Origin: Duodenibacillus massiliensis
GTDB lineage: Bacteria > Pseudomonadota > Gammaproteobacteria > Burkholderiales > Burkholderiaceae_F
DNA: 64,000 nt
Direction of reading: 5' to 3'
NCBI RefSeq assembly: GCF_900128485.1
Contig: NZ_LT635861.1
Span: 553,792 to 617,791, forward strand
A model generated the notes under the pieces. The model made no database searches, had not been told where the DNA came from, and saw only the letters and a program-made list of their open reading frames with translations. Shown piece after piece: positions 17,493 to 26,678 of the stretch (the first letter of the stretch is position 1; every line of letters begins with the position of its first letter). A program made the position numbers and the translations under genes.

Positions 17493-18224
17493 ATGCCCGG
17501 ATTCTTGGACCCTAAAGCCTATATTTTCGACCTTGACGGCACGCTCATTGATTCTCTGGGCGTCTGGGACAAGGTGGACGAAATCCTCGCCTCTGAAATC
17601 GCTCGGGTTGATTACAGCGACCTTGATCTTCCCCGGTTTCGTGAGATTTCTCTGGCTCAAAACAGCCAAAAAGCGAGTCCCTACGAGGCCTTCTGCGGAG
17701 AGCTCGGAAAGCGTCTCGGCTCAGACCTTTCCGCGGCTGAAGTTCACGCACGGCGTTACGTCATCAGCCGCAGGCTTCTTAAGGAGACGATGCGACTGAA
17801 GCCCGGAGCTGCCGACCTTCTGAAACTCTTAAAGTCTGCGGGCAAGCGCCTGGTGCTTGCCACGACCACGCGCCGCGCCAATGTCGACATCTACTGCGAC
17901 ATCAATCCCGTGATCCGTTCTGAAATTTTGCTGCGCGACATCTTTGACTTCATGCTCACGCACGAAGACGTTACGGCGATAAAGCCGGACCCTGAGGTCT
18001 ACCTCAAGGCGCTCGCAGGATTGGGGCTTGCGGCTAACGACTGCCTCGTGATCGAAGACAGTCTGCCGGGCGTTGAGGCAGCCAAGGCCACGGGACTCAC
18101 GGTGGTTGCTCTTGAGGAGCCGCATTCGGCGGCTGATGAAGAACTGATCCGGACAAAGGCGGACGGCTTTTACGCCGGTCTTCCGGCACTCACCGCTGAC
18201 ATTCGTCAGGCGCTTGCCGAATAA
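17493..18224 (+). CDS. HAD-superfamily phosphatase
   Basis: The 243-residue protein has HAD motif I FDLDGTLIDS (nucleophile Asp near residue 12), motif II threonines in VLATTTRR, the motif III lysine in TAIKPDPEVY and motif IV acidic pair in LVIEDSLPGVEAA. A helical cap after motif I places it in subfamily IA, with phosphoglycolate phosphatase and beta-phosphoglucomutase. The substrate is unknown. The start at 17493 follows GAAGGAACACTG; the open frame upstream to 17244 runs through the repeats and hairpins and is not expected to be coding. Confidence 0.85.
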   Translation: MPGFLDPKAYIFDLDGTLIDSLGVWDKVDEILASEIARVDYSDLDLPRFREISLAQNSQKASPYEAFCGELGKRLGSDLSAAEVHARRYVISRRLLKETMRLKPGAADLLKLLKSAGKRLVLATTTRRANVDIYCDINPVIRSEILLRDIFDFMLTHEDVTAIKPDPEVYLKALAGLGLAANDCLVIEDSLPGVEAAKATGLTVVALEEPHSAADEELIRTKADGFYAGLPALTADIRQALAE

Positions 18225-18232
18225 AAACTCTG

Positions 18233-18274
18233 GGCAAAAGAAAAACGCATCGCGGAGCAATCGTCGATGCGTTT
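18233..18274 (-). terminator. terminator of rpsT
   Basis: A 10-bp stem AAACGCATCG/CGATGCGTTT with a 12-base loop is followed on the minus strand by TTCTTTTG. It lies between the convergent HAD and rpsT genes and suits rpsT; on the plus strand no U-tract follows. Confidence 0.7.
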
Positions 18275-18356
18275 CTCAGGAACTTTTTTGCCTTATGCAC
18301 GCCCCCGGCTGAGGGACAGAAGGCGTGCGGCGCCAAAGCTCGACAGGTCAGGCTGA

Positions 18357-18620
18357 TTAAGCCATCGCCTTGATGGAGGCGGACAGGCGGCTCTTATGAC
18401 GGGCAGCGGCATTGTGGTGCAGAACACCCTTGCCTGCCATCGCGTCAATGACGCACTGAGCCTGCTTGAAGGCTTCAGCAGCGGCGGTCTTGTCGCCGGC
18501 GAGAATCAGCTTGCGCACCTTCTTGATGGCGGTGCGGTACTGGCTGCGCTGAGCCGAAAGGTGCTGGTTGCGGGCAACCGCCTGACGGGCGCGCTTGCGA
18601 GCTTGTTTGGTATTGGCCAT
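18357..18620 (-). CDS. rpsT: 30S ribosomal protein S20
   Basis: The 87-residue basic helical protein begins [20 protein letters not shown] and contains [19 protein letters not shown], both S20 signatures. S20 binds 16S rRNA early in 30S assembly. It is divergent from murJ, an arrangement common in betaproteobacteria. The initiation region is AGGAAACATAA then ATG. Confidence 0.96.
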   Translation of the reverse strand: MANTKQARKRARQAVARNQHLSAQRSQYRTAIKKVRKLILAGDKTAAAEAFKQAQCVIDAMAGKGVLHHNAAARHKSRLSASIKAMA

Positions 18621-18866
18621 TTATGTTTCCTGAAAAACGTTTGCCTGATGGTGAGGCACACACAGTATTAACCGGTATGCCCTTCGCATCTGTCAGCCGT
18701 GGGCTCGGCCGGTTTGGTTAGAATCACTTTTCAATGCGACAATGTCGCACCTGAGTCGGTTGACCCGACCCCTGAAAAGCCCCGCATTCTATCAAAACTC
18801 ATGCCGTGAGACAAGTTGCAGAAGGCAGCGGGCCCACTCTGTTTTTGCTGCGGAAAAAGAAATCTT

Positions 18867-20441
18867 ATGTCTTTGCTGCGTTCGGCCGCCACGGTCTCTG
18901 CGCTCACCCTGCTGTCGCGCGTCACGGGCCTTATCCGCGATATGCTGATTGCCCGCTATTTCGGCGTTTCGGGTGCCACCGACGCGTTTTACGTGGCTTT
19001 CAGAATTCCGAATCTTTTAAGACGTCTTTTTGCCGAAGGCGCGTTTTCCCAGGCGTTTCTGCCGATGTTAAGCGATGTGCGGGAAAAAGAAGGGGAAGAG
19101 AGGAGCAAAGAATTCATCTCGCACGTTTTCAGCCTTTTGGCGGTTGCGGTTTTTGCCGTGAGCGTGCTGGGTGTTATCTGCGCGCCGCTCATTATCTGGG
19201 TGATCGCCACGGGCTTTGCCGAAAATCCGGAAACCTTTGACCTCGCAGCAGCCCTTACGCGCTGTATGTTTCCCTACATCATCTTTATGAGTCTTGTGGC
19301 CTTTGCGGCGGCCGTACTCAATACGTGGAAGCATTTTGCCGTGCCCGCTTTTACGCCGGTTCTTTTAAATCTCTCGTTTATCGCCGCGATTCTCTGTCTT
19401 GCCCCTTTTATGCAGGCGCCTATCTGGGCCCTGGCGGTTGCGGTGATCGGGGGCGGCATTCTGCAGCTTGCGATGCAGCTGATGGCCTTGAAGCGCCTGG
19501 GGCTTCTGCCGCGGTTTTGCTCTCCTTTTCAGTCACTTAAAGACAGTGCGGTGCGTCAGACCCTGCGTCTTATGGTTCCGGCCGTGGTCGGGGTGTCGGT
19601 CGCTCCGATTTCCATTCTCATCAACACCAACATTGCTTCGCGCCTCAATCACGGCGCCGTGACGTGGCTTAATTACGCCGACCGTCTGATGGAATTTCCG
19701 ACGGCGCTTCTCGGGGTCGCCCTGGGAACGGTACTGCTGCCGAGTCTGGCCTCGGCCTTTAACCGGGGGGAGCTTGACCGCTACAACCGCCTTCTGGATC
19801 GGGGACTGAGACTCGTAGTGCTTTTTGCCGTGCCTGCTGCCGTCGGGCTCTGGCTCTTGGCCGAGTGCTTCGCTTCGGTCCTTTTTCAGGGGAAAAACTT
19901 TACGGCCGCAGACGTCATGCAGACGGCGGTTGCCATTGAAGGCTACGCGGCCGGGTTAATCGGCCTTATCGGAATCAAAATCATTGCGCCCGCGTTTTAC
20001 GCAAGAAAAGACATCCGCACGCCGGTGAAGGCGGCGGTTGCTTCGGTTGTGTTCGTTCAGGCCTGTAATTTTGTGACGGTTCCGGCATTTTCACACGCGG
20101 GGCTTGCGCTTTCGGTGGCACTCGGGGCCTGCTTTAACGCTCTCTGCCTTCTGACGGTGCTTTTAAAGCGCGGCTGGTATAAGCCCGAGGCGGGGTGGCT
20201 TCTTTATTTTGTCCGGACGCTTTTGGCGGCGGCGGTGCTTGGTGCGGTACTTTGGGGTATTGAAGCCGGATTTGCCGTCAGTTGGGCGCAGATGCAGTCC
20301 GCGTGGATCAGAAGACTAGTTCTTGCGGCGGGGGCAGTCGTTGCCGCAGGTGTGACATACTTTGCAGTATTGGCGGTTTTCGGCTGGCGGGCGCAGGAAT
20401 TGCGCGGCGCAGTACAGGCCCGCAGGTCCGCAAACCGGTAA
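18867..20441 (+). CDS. murJ: lipid II flippase MurJ
   Basis: The 524-residue, 14-helix membrane protein is of the MVF/MOP superfamily. The N-terminus SLLRSAATVSALTLLSRVTG and the segment FRIPNLLRRLFAEGAFSQAF are hallmark MurJ sequences, including the arginines that line the lipid II cavity. MurJ moves lipid II across the inner membrane for peptidoglycan synthesis. The start at 18867 matches the family N-terminus; the open frame continues upstream to 18816 without a sensible site. A macrodomain gene follows 30 bases later. Confidence 0.95.
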   Translation: MSLLRSAATVSALTLLSRVTGLIRDMLIARYFGVSGATDAFYVAFRIPNLLRRLFAEGAFSQAFLPMLSDVREKEGEERSKEFISHVFSLLAVAVFAVSVLGVICAPLIIWVIATGFAENPETFDLAAALTRCMFPYIIFMSLVAFAAAVLNTWKHFAVPAFTPVLLNLSFIAAILCLAPFMQAPIWALAVAVIGGGILQLAMQLMALKRLGLLPRFCSPFQSLKDSAVRQTLRLMVPAVVGVSVAPISILINTNIASRLNHGAVTWLNYADRLMEFPTALLGVALGTVLLPSLASAFNRGELDRYNRLLDRGLRLVVLFAVPAAVGLWLLAECFASVLFQGKNFTAADVMQTAVAIEGYAAGLIGLIGIKIIAPAFYARKDIRTPVKAAVASVVFVQACNFVTVPAFSHAGLALSVALGACFNALCLLTVLLKRGWYKPEAGWLLYFVRTLLAAAVLGAVLWGIEAGFAVSWAQMQSAWIRRLVLAAGAVVAAGVTYFAVLAVFGWRAQELRGAVQARRSANR

Positions 20442-20471
20442 TTTTTCCCCACAATCGAAAGGCTTTCCATC

Positions 20472-21047
20472 ATGCCTGCTTCAACGCTCAGTCCTGAAGT
20501 CAAACGCCGTCTGCACATCGTGCAGGCCGACATCACAACGCTTAAGGTCGATGCCATTGTGAACGCTGCCAACGCTGACTTCAGAGGCGGGGGCGGTGTG
20601 GACGGCGCCATTCACCGCGCGGCCGGGCCCGAGCTCAGAAAAGCCTGCCGCGACTTTGTCAATCAGTTCGGGCGCTGTTTTGCCGGAGGCGCCGAGATGA
20701 CGGAGGCGTTTAATCTGCCGTGCCGCTACATCATTCATGCCGTCGGGCCCGTTTGGTGCGGGGGCGGCGAAGGGGAGTCGGCGCTTTTGGCCCGTGCCTA
20801 TGCGCGCTCCTTTGAGATTGCACGCGTCAAGGGAATCCGGACGCTTGCCTTTTCCTGTATTTCCACCGGCGTTTACGGCTACCCTAAAAAGGAAGCGGCC
20901 GAAACCGCCGTGGTGGTGGCAGGGCAGTTTCTGCTGACCGAGTGTCCCAACACCGAGGTGATCTTCTGCGTCTTTGATGATGAGACCCGGGGTATCTACG
21001 AGGGTCTTCTCGGTAAGAGCTCTGAAGACGCCGAAATCTGGCAGTAA
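20472..21047 (+). CDS. macrodomain protein (O-acetyl-ADP-ribose deacetylase type)
   Basis: The 191-residue protein is a single macrodomain. The ADP-ribose-binding loops are visible as VDAIVNAANADFRGGGGVDG (residues 24-43) and ISTGVYGYP (near residue 140). The catalytic-site pattern NAANxxxxGGGGVDGAIHRAAG matches YmdB/MacroD-type hydrolases that remove ADP-ribose from proteins or deacetylate O-acetyl-ADP-ribose. It sits 30 bases after murJ with an ATG preceded by GAAAGGC and is probably co-transcribed. A bidirectional terminator follows. Confidence 0.88.
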   Translation: MPASTLSPEVKRRLHIVQADITTLKVDAIVNAANADFRGGGGVDGAIHRAAGPELRKACRDFVNQFGRCFAGGAEMTEAFNLPCRYIIHAVGPVWCGGGEGESALLARAYARSFEIARVKGIRTLAFSCISTGVYGYPKKEAAETAVVVAGQFLLTECPNTEVIFCVFDDETRGIYEGLLGKSSEDAEIWQ

Positions 21048-21048
21048 C

Positions 21049-21083
21049 AAAAAAGGACGGAAATTAAAACCCGTCCTCTTTTT
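21049..21083. terminator. bidirectional terminator between the macrodomain gene and hypE
   Basis: AGGACGG/CCGTCCT forms a 7-bp stem with a 10-base loop. It has AAAAAA on the left and CTTTTTC on the right and serves both convergent operons. Confidence 0.8.
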
Positions 21084-21098
21084 CTGGTTGCCTGCGGC

Positions 21099-22148
21099 TT
21101 AACAGATACGCGGCAGGGGGTCGGAATTCAACCAGTCCACCAGGCGGTGGCCGCCCAAAAGCGTCTTCATCCGGACCGTTCCGGGATTTTCTTCGGTCAC
21201 GGTTCCGATGACGGAGGCGTTTTTGCCGTGGGGGCTTCGGCGGATGATTTCAAGGGCTTTTTCTGCCGCACCCCCTTCCACAATCACGATGAGTTTGCCT
21301 TCGTTGGCAATGTAGAGGGGATCAAGCCCCAGAAACTCACAGGCTGACTGAACTTCCGGGGAAACGGGCACCGCTTCCTCGTCCATTTCAATGCCGACGG
21401 CCGACTGGCTTGCAATCTCGTTTAAGGTGGTGGCAAGGCCTCCACGCGTCGGATCGCGCAGCACGTGAACTTTGCTGCCTAATGCTGCAATGAGGCTTTC
21501 GGTGATGTCGTTTAAGGGCGCCGTGTCACTTTTAAGATCAGTGCCGAAACTTAAGCCCTCACGGTGTGAGAGAATCGTGATGCCGTGGTCGCCCATAGTC
21601 CCGGTGACGAGCACCGCATCGCCGGGTTTGGCCGCGCGTCCGGAGATGTGTACTCCGGCGTGTGCTTCCCCGAAACCGGTGGTGGCGATGTAAAGGCCGT
21701 CGCCGTGCCCTTTTTCCACGACCTTGGTGTCACCCGTGACAATCTGCACACCCGCTTCTTTTGCGGTTGAGGCCATCGAGTCAACGATGGTTTTGAGGGT
21801 TGCCAGGGGCAGCCCCTCCTGCATAATGAAGGAAGCCGTGAGATACAGGGGCTTTGCGCCGCAGACCGCAACATCGTTTACGGTCCCTGAAACTGCGAGC
21901 CGCCCGATGTCGCCTCCCGGGAAAATGAGGGGATTGACCACGTGGCCGTCGCAACTCATGACGGGCTGCCCCTTGATTGCCGGCAATACTGCGCCGTCGT
22001 GGCCCTCATCAAGGTAGGGGTTGGTGAAGGCCGGTGCAAACACTTCGGCAATGAGCTGCGAGGTGGCACGGCCCCCGGCACCGAAGGTCATGTCAACGAC
22101 CCCGTGACGGATATCAAGCGGCCGGATGTAATTGGGTTTGACAGACAT
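21099..22148 (-). CDS. hypE: hydrogenase maturation carbamoyl dehydratase HypE
   Basis: The 349-residue PurM-like ATPase dehydrates the carbamoyl group on its C-terminal cysteine to thiocyanate, supplying CN ligands to the hydrogenase iron. The C-terminus is PRIC, with the essential final Cys. Conserved segments are MTFGAGGRATSQL, SCDGHVVNPLIFPGGDIG and VLRDPTRGGLATTLNEIA. It is the last gene of the hup/hyp run, starting 9 bases after hypD ends, and terminates at the shared hairpin. Confidence 0.96.
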   Translation of the reverse strand: MSVKPNYIRPLDIRHGVVDMTFGAGGRATSQLIAEVFAPAFTNPYLDEGHDGAVLPAIKGQPVMSCDGHVVNPLIFPGGDIGRLAVSGTVNDVAVCGAKPLYLTASFIMQEGLPLATLKTIVDSMASTAKEAGVQIVTGDTKVVEKGHGDGLYIATTGFGEAHAGVHISGRAAKPGDAVLVTGTMGDHGITILSHREGLSFGTDLKSDTAPLNDITESLIAALGSKVHVLRDPTRGGLATTLNEIASQSAVGIEMDEEAVPVSPEVQSACEFLGLDPLYIANEGKLIVIVEGGAAEKALEIIRRSPHGKNASVIGTVTEENPGTVRMKTLLGGHRLVDWLNSDPLPRIC

Positions 22149-22157
22149 TGCGAATCC

Positions 22158-23270
22158 TCATTGTTTGGCGGCAAGACTTCGCCGTTCGTAAGAGTAAAAC
22201 GCCGCACAGGCGCCTTCGCTGCTCACCATGCAAGCTCCGATCGGGTGAATGGGGGTGCAGACCGTGCCGAAGGCCTTGCAGTCTTTGGGCTCTTTTTCAC
22301 CGCGCAAAATGGCGCCACACTCACAGGCCTTGTTGTCGGGCACAGGCTTTTCAACAAGCCCGAATTTCTTTTCCGCATCAAACCGGGCGTAGGCAGGGGC
22401 AATGGCAAGCGCACTCTCGGGGACTTCGCCAAGACCGCGCCAGCCGAAACTCTTGCGCCGTACAAAGACCTCGTCCATGAGGGTAATGGCAACGGTGTTG
22501 CCTTCCGGCGTTACAGCCCGGGTAAATTCGTTTTCCACAACGCTGCGCCCGTCGTTTACCTGCCGCACGAGCATGAGGATGCTCAGGAGCATGTCAAGCG
22601 GCTCAAACCCGCAGATCACAACCGGCATATGGTGGTGTTCGGCAAACCAGTGATAGGGCTTTTCGCCGATCACGGTTGAAACGTGCGCCGGGCCCACCAG
22701 GCCGTCAAGATGCACTTTTCCCAGCAGGATATGTTCCATGGCGGCCGGGGTGAGCACGTGCGAGCAGATCACCGAAAAGTTCGTGAGGTTTTCTTTGTCC
22801 GCAACTTTGATTGCGACCGCTGTCGGCGGCGTTGTCGTTTCAAAGCCGATTGCAAAGAAGACAACTTCCTTGTCGGGGTTTTCACGCGCCAGTTTCACCG
22901 CGTCCAAGGGGGAATACACCATGCGGATATCCGCGCCCTGCGCCTTCGCTTTAAAAAGGGTCTGGCCTTTTCCCGCCGGCACACGCATCACGTCGGCGTA
23001 GGTGCAGAGAATCACGCCGGGCCTTGCGGAAAGCTCAACCGCCATGTCAATGCGGCCTGCGGGCAGCACGCACACGGGGCAACCCGGTCCGTGAATCATT
23101 TTGACGTTGGCGGGCAGAAGTTCCGTCAGTCCCCAGCGGGCCAGAACATGCGTGTGTCCGCCGCAAAACTCCATAAAGCGGTAACTTTTGTCGGGTTTTG
23201 CCTCGCGCCGGATTTCTTCTGCAATGGCCTGCGCTTTTTCGCGGTCGCGAAACTCAGTGACGTACTGCAT
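22158..23270 (-). CDS. hypD: hydrogenase Fe-cofactor assembly protein HypD
   Basis: HypD, with HypC, is the scaffold on which Fe(CN)2CO is built. The 370-residue protein has the conserved FCGGHTH, GPGCPVCVLP, IGFETTTP and CGFEPLDML motifs. It also has the C-terminal cysteine-rich region (CECGAILRG, CKAFGTVCTP, GACMVSSEGAC) that binds the 4Fe-4S cluster. Two starts are possible: ATG 23279 and ATG 23270. The second is preferred because AAAGG lies 9 bases upstream of it but abuts the first. It overlaps the hypC stop by 17 bases. Confidence 0.95.
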   Translation of the reverse strand: MQYVTEFRDREKAQAIAEEIRREAKPDKSYRFMEFCGGHTHVLARWGLTELLPANVKMIHGPGCPVCVLPAGRIDMAVELSARPGVILCTYADVMRVPAGKGQTLFKAKAQGADIRMVYSPLDAVKLARENPDKEVVFFAIGFETTTPPTAVAIKVADKENLTNFSVICSHVLTPAAMEHILLGKVHLDGLVGPAHVSTVIGEKPYHWFAEHHHMPVVICGFEPLDMLLSILMLVRQVNDGRSVVENEFTRAVTPEGNTVAITLMDEVFVRRKSFGWRGLGEVPESALAIAPAYARFDAEKKFGLVEKPVPDNKACECGAILRGEKEPKDCKAFGTVCTPIHPIGACMVSSEGACAAFYSYERRSLAAKQ

Positions 23271-23487
23271 CGCCTGCATCCTTTAAAGCGGCCATCTGAG
23301 CAAGCGTCTCCTGCGCTTTTTGGGCGTCAATCGTCTGCAGGGCAAACCCTACGTGAACGATCACCCAGTCGCCGTGCCTGACTTCAGGCGTAAGCGACAC
23401 GTCAATTTCTTTGGTGACTCCCGACATCACGCACAGTGCGGATGTCCCGTTCACCGACTCAATCTGCGCAGGAACTGCCAGACACAT
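23254..23487 (-). CDS. hypC: hydrogenase maturation chaperone HypC
   Basis: The 77-residue protein begins MCLAVPAQI. The cysteine after the initiator Met is the residue that coordinates the Fe moiety and later contacts the hydrogenase large-subunit precursor. Size and the GDWVIVHVGFALQ segment fit HypC/HupF. Only one member of this family is present here, so HypC may serve all targets. It overlaps hypF by 29 bases and hypD by 17, implying translational coupling. Confidence 0.95.
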   Translation of the reverse strand: MCLAVPAQIESVNGTSALCVMSGVTKEIDVSLTPEVRHGDWVIVHVGFALQTIDAQKAQETLAQMAALKDAGDAVRH

Positions 23488-25816
23488 GATTCATCTCCCG
23501 ATATTTCAAAATCTGCGCCGCAACCAGCGCCTCACCGTAACTGACGGCCCCGTCTCCGGGCGGCAGACTCTGCGGCATATAAACAGTCAGTCCGTGTTCA
23601 CGCAGTCTCCTCGGTACGGATTCGGCTAAAACACGGTTTAAAAAAGATCCCCCCGCAAGGCACACGGTTTCCCCTGCGGGCACGACGCGGCTCACCCAGT
23701 CCGAAAGGCCGGCTGCCACGGTCGCTTCAAAGTCCGCGGCGCACTGCCCGGTATTGTCGCCGGCAAGGCGCCTGTCGATAAGTTCAGCAAAAAGCGGCGT
23801 AAAGCTTAGTACGTTATCGTCTGAAACCGTCCAGCCATGAGGCTGAACACGCCCTTGGGCGTTGACGGCTTCGCTTTCAAGACGCATGGCGGCATAGGCT
23901 TCATCGTGCATTACTTCAACCAGGCCCAGTACGGCAGCCGCGGCATCAAAAAGACGCCCGAGCGAGGTCGTGCGGCCCGAGAGCCGGGGGCTTTTGATAA
24001 GTTCACGAATAGGCTGCCCGGTAAAGGCGGGCCACAGTGTTTCAATCGCCTCGCCGCGGCCCGCCTTAAGGCACATCACGGCACCCATGCGCCGGGGTTC
24101 CCGTGCGGCTTTGTCAAAACCCGGCAGCGCCATCGTTTCAAGGTGCCCGATGCGGTCAAACGTGCCGTTCGTATGCACATGAAGGAGTTCGCCGCCCCAG
24201 GCCGTCCCGTCCGTGCCGTAGCCAACGCCGTCGGCAACGAGCGCCCAGGCGTCATTAGTCACCCCGTGCTCGCCCATGACGGCAGCGGCGTGCGCATGAT
24301 GGTGCTGCACGGGGATAAGCGGTATGCCGAGCCGCTGCGCATAGTCTTCTGCAAGGTGCGTCGAATAAAAGTCCGGATGCAGGTCGCAGGCAACGGCCCC
24401 GGGGGTGACTTCCAAAATGTTGAGAAAGTGCTTTACCGAGCCTGCCAAGGCTCTGCAGGTTGATTCGTTGTCAGTGTCACCGATGTGTTCGGTGACAAAG
24501 GCTTCTTTTCCGCGCGTGATGCAGGCGGTGTTTTTCAGAAACGGTCCCGTTGCGAGAATGCTGTCGGCGGCATCAGCCGGAAAGGGGAGCGCAAGCGGCG
24601 TGTAGCCGCGGGCACGGCGCACCGTCTGAATGCCGTTTTCTGTATCGCGCACCACGGAGTCGTCACAGCGTACGACGATGTCGCGGTTGTGCAGCAAAAA
24701 GACGTCGGCAATGCCCATGAGCCTTCCGTAGGCTTCCTCGTTACCGGTCACCAAAGGTTCACCCCCGGGATTGGCGCTTGTCATCACAAGCGTGAGGTCC
24801 ACGGTGCGGTTTTCAAACACGAGGTCCGTTTCAGGCTGCCCGAGGTATTCGTGAAAAAGAAGCAGGTGCACCGGCGTATAGGGGAGCATCACGCCCACCT
24901 CGCTGAAACCCCCGGCGACACCCGGCGCAAGAAGCCGGTCGGCCGCATCGGTTTTGGGCGCAAGGACAATCGGTCGTGCAACGGAAGTAAGCGCCTTTAC
25001 GCCTGCCGCAGACAGCCGCACGAGTTCTGAAGCGCTTTCGGTGTTGGCGCACATGACGGCAAGCGGTTTTTCGCTTCGGCCCTTGCGCTCACGCAGCCGT
25101 GTGACGGCACGGCTGTTGCGGGCATCGCACACAAGGTGAAAGCCCCCGAGGCCCTTTACGGCGGCAATGCCGCCCGTAAGAATCACTTTAAGTGTTCCGG
25201 CAATCGCGTCGCCCGCAATGACGTTACCCTTATTGTCGGTGAGCGTGAGTTTCGGGCCGCAGACCGGACAGGCATTTGGCTGCGCGTGGAAGCGCCGGTC
25301 GGCCGGATTTTCGTATTCGGCGCGGCAGACCGGACACATCGGAAAGACCGCCATGGAGGTCTGTGCACGGTCATAGGGAATATGGCGCGTAATCGTGTGG
25401 CGCGGACCGCAGTGCGTGCAGTTAGTGAAGGCGTAGCGCCACCGGCGGTTCGTTTTGGTAAAGATCTCTGAAGCGCACTTGGCGCAGGTTGCGGCATCCG
25501 GCGTCACGGTTGTTCGGGCAGCGCCCTCGCGGCTTGCGGTGATCTCAAAGTCAGTTGCACCCGTGGGTGCGGAAAACCCGAGTGAGACGAGGGCATCAAT
25601 CCGCGCAAGCGGTGCGTCACGCGCAATATCGCGGCGCAGTTCCCGGGCAAAGGACGCGACAGATGCCTCTTCGCCCTCAACGTTGACAACGACACCTTCG
25701 CTGTCGTTATAAACGTCGCCCGCAAGTTTCAGACGCCGGGCTGTGTTCCAGACGGTGGGCCTGAAACCCACCCCCTGCACAAGGCCCCGGATCCGAAACG
25801 ATTCACGCACGCGCAT
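23459..25816 (-). CDS. hypF: carbamoyltransferase HypF
   Basis: The 785-residue multidomain enzyme turns carbamoyl phosphate into carbamoyl-AMP and passes the carbamoyl to HypE. Domains in order are: acylphosphatase (FRIRGLVQGVGFRPTVW, residues 5-21); two zinc fingers with paired CxxC (CAKCASE, CTHCG, CPVCRAE, CPVCG, residues about 108-190); a YrdC-like domain (about 200-390); and a Kae1-like domain with HHHAHAAAVMGEHG. The start at 25816 fits the family; the frame extends upstream through hypB sequence without reason. It begins 28 bases after hypB. Confidence 0.95.
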   Translation of the reverse strand: MRVRESFRIRGLVQGVGFRPTVWNTARRLKLAGDVYNDSEGVVVNVEGEEASVASFARELRRDIARDAPLARIDALVSLGFSAPTGATDFEITASREGAARTTVTPDAATCAKCASEIFTKTNRRWRYAFTNCTHCGPRHTITRHIPYDRAQTSMAVFPMCPVCRAEYENPADRRFHAQPNACPVCGPKLTLTDNKGNVIAGDAIAGTLKVILTGGIAAVKGLGGFHLVCDARNSRAVTRLRERKGRSEKPLAVMCANTESASELVRLSAAGVKALTSVARPIVLAPKTDAADRLLAPGVAGGFSEVGVMLPYTPVHLLLFHEYLGQPETDLVFENRTVDLTLVMTSANPGGEPLVTGNEEAYGRLMGIADVFLLHNRDIVVRCDDSVVRDTENGIQTVRRARGYTPLALPFPADAADSILATGPFLKNTACITRGKEAFVTEHIGDTDNESTCRALAGSVKHFLNILEVTPGAVACDLHPDFYSTHLAEDYAQRLGIPLIPVQHHHAHAAAVMGEHGVTNDAWALVADGVGYGTDGTAWGGELLHVHTNGTFDRIGHLETMALPGFDKAAREPRRMGAVMCLKAGRGEAIETLWPAFTGQPIRELIKSPRLSGRTTSLGRLFDAAAAVLGLVEVMHDEAYAAMRLESEAVNAQGRVQPHGWTVSDDNVLSFTPLFAELIDRRLAGDNTGQCAADFEATVAAGLSDWVSRVVPAGETVCLAGGSFLNRVLAESVPRRLREHGLTVYMPQSLPPGDGAVSYGEALVAAQILKYREMNHVSGSSCAD

Positions 25817-25844
25817 TTTGACTGACCGTCCTTTGCCGCCCGGC

Positions 25845-26660
25845 TTAAAGGGTTGCGAGCGTGTATTGGGCCTTAAGCCACGCAAGCCACTTTTCAAGCC
25901 CCTCCCCGGTAGTGGCCGAAACCCGCAGCGACTGAATGCGGGGGTTGACGCGGCGCGCGTTCTCCTCGCATTTATCGAGATCAAATTTCACGTAGGGCGC
26001 AAGATCAATCTTATTGATGATCATCAGATCGGCCGCTGCAAACATGTCGGGGTATTTAAGGGGTTTATCTTCGCCTTCGGTAACGGAAATCACCACGACC
26101 TTGTGGGCCTCACCGAGGTCAAACTCCGCAGGGCACACGAGGTTGCCGACGTTTTCGATGAAAAGGACGGAGTTGTCCTGCGGAGACAGCGACTTCACGG
26201 CAAGCGTCACCTGTTCGGCATCGAGGTGACAGCCTTTGCCGGTATTAATCTGCACGGCTCGGGCTCCCGCTTCACGGATGCGGCTTGCGTCGTTGTCGGT
26301 TTGCAGATCCCCTTCGATGACGTTCATCACGGGGTCACCTTCTTTGCGTGCACGGACAGTGGCGGACAAAAGTTCAGTTTTTCCTGATCCCGGAGAGCTC
26401 ACAAAATTCAATGCGAGGATTTTGTGGCGGCGGAATTCTTCCCGGAGTTTTTCGGCTTCCCGGTTGTTGCGCGCGAGGATGTCTTCCTCCACGGTCACCG
26501 TGCGGGAGGCGGCATGACTGTGTTCATGCGCGTGATCGTGGTCATGATGCTCATGCGTGTGATCGTGGTCATGCGGTCCGTGCGTGTGGGTGACGACGTT
26601 ACCGTGTTCATCCACGTGGGTGTGGGTATGGCTGCCGCCGCAGCCGCAGGTTGTGCACAT
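25845..26660 (-). CDS. hypB: nickel-delivery GTPase HypB with His-rich nickel store
   Basis: The 271-residue protein begins MCTTCGCGG, the CxxCGC high-affinity nickel motif. A histidine-rich segment of about 40 residues follows (HTHTHVDEH, HDHDHTHEHHDHDHAHEH) and could store nickel. The GTPase has Walker A SSPGSGKTEL, ENVGNLVCP for the metal-binding switch, and NKIDL for guanine. HypB delivers Ni2+ to the large subunit with HypA. The ATG at 26660 has GGAG 9 bases upstream; a TTG at 26675 is less likely. Confidence 0.96.
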   Translation of the reverse strand: MCTTCGCGGSHTHTHVDEHGNVVTHTHGPHDHDHTHEHHDHDHAHEHSHAASRTVTVEEDILARNNREAEKLREEFRRHKILALNFVSSPGSGKTELLSATVRARKEGDPVMNVIEGDLQTDNDASRIREAGARAVQINTGKGCHLDAEQVTLAVKSLSPQDNSVLFIENVGNLVCPAEFDLGEAHKVVVISVTEGEDKPLKYPDMFAAADLMIINKIDLAPYVKFDLDKCEENARRVNPRIQSLRVSATTGEGLEKWLAWLKAQYTLATL

Positions 26661-26678
26661 AACGTTTTTCTCCAAAAT

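Noticed and set aside
25743-26387. Plus-strand 214-codon frame across hypF/hypB
   Set aside because: It is the antisense of well-supported hyp genes, with no start signals.
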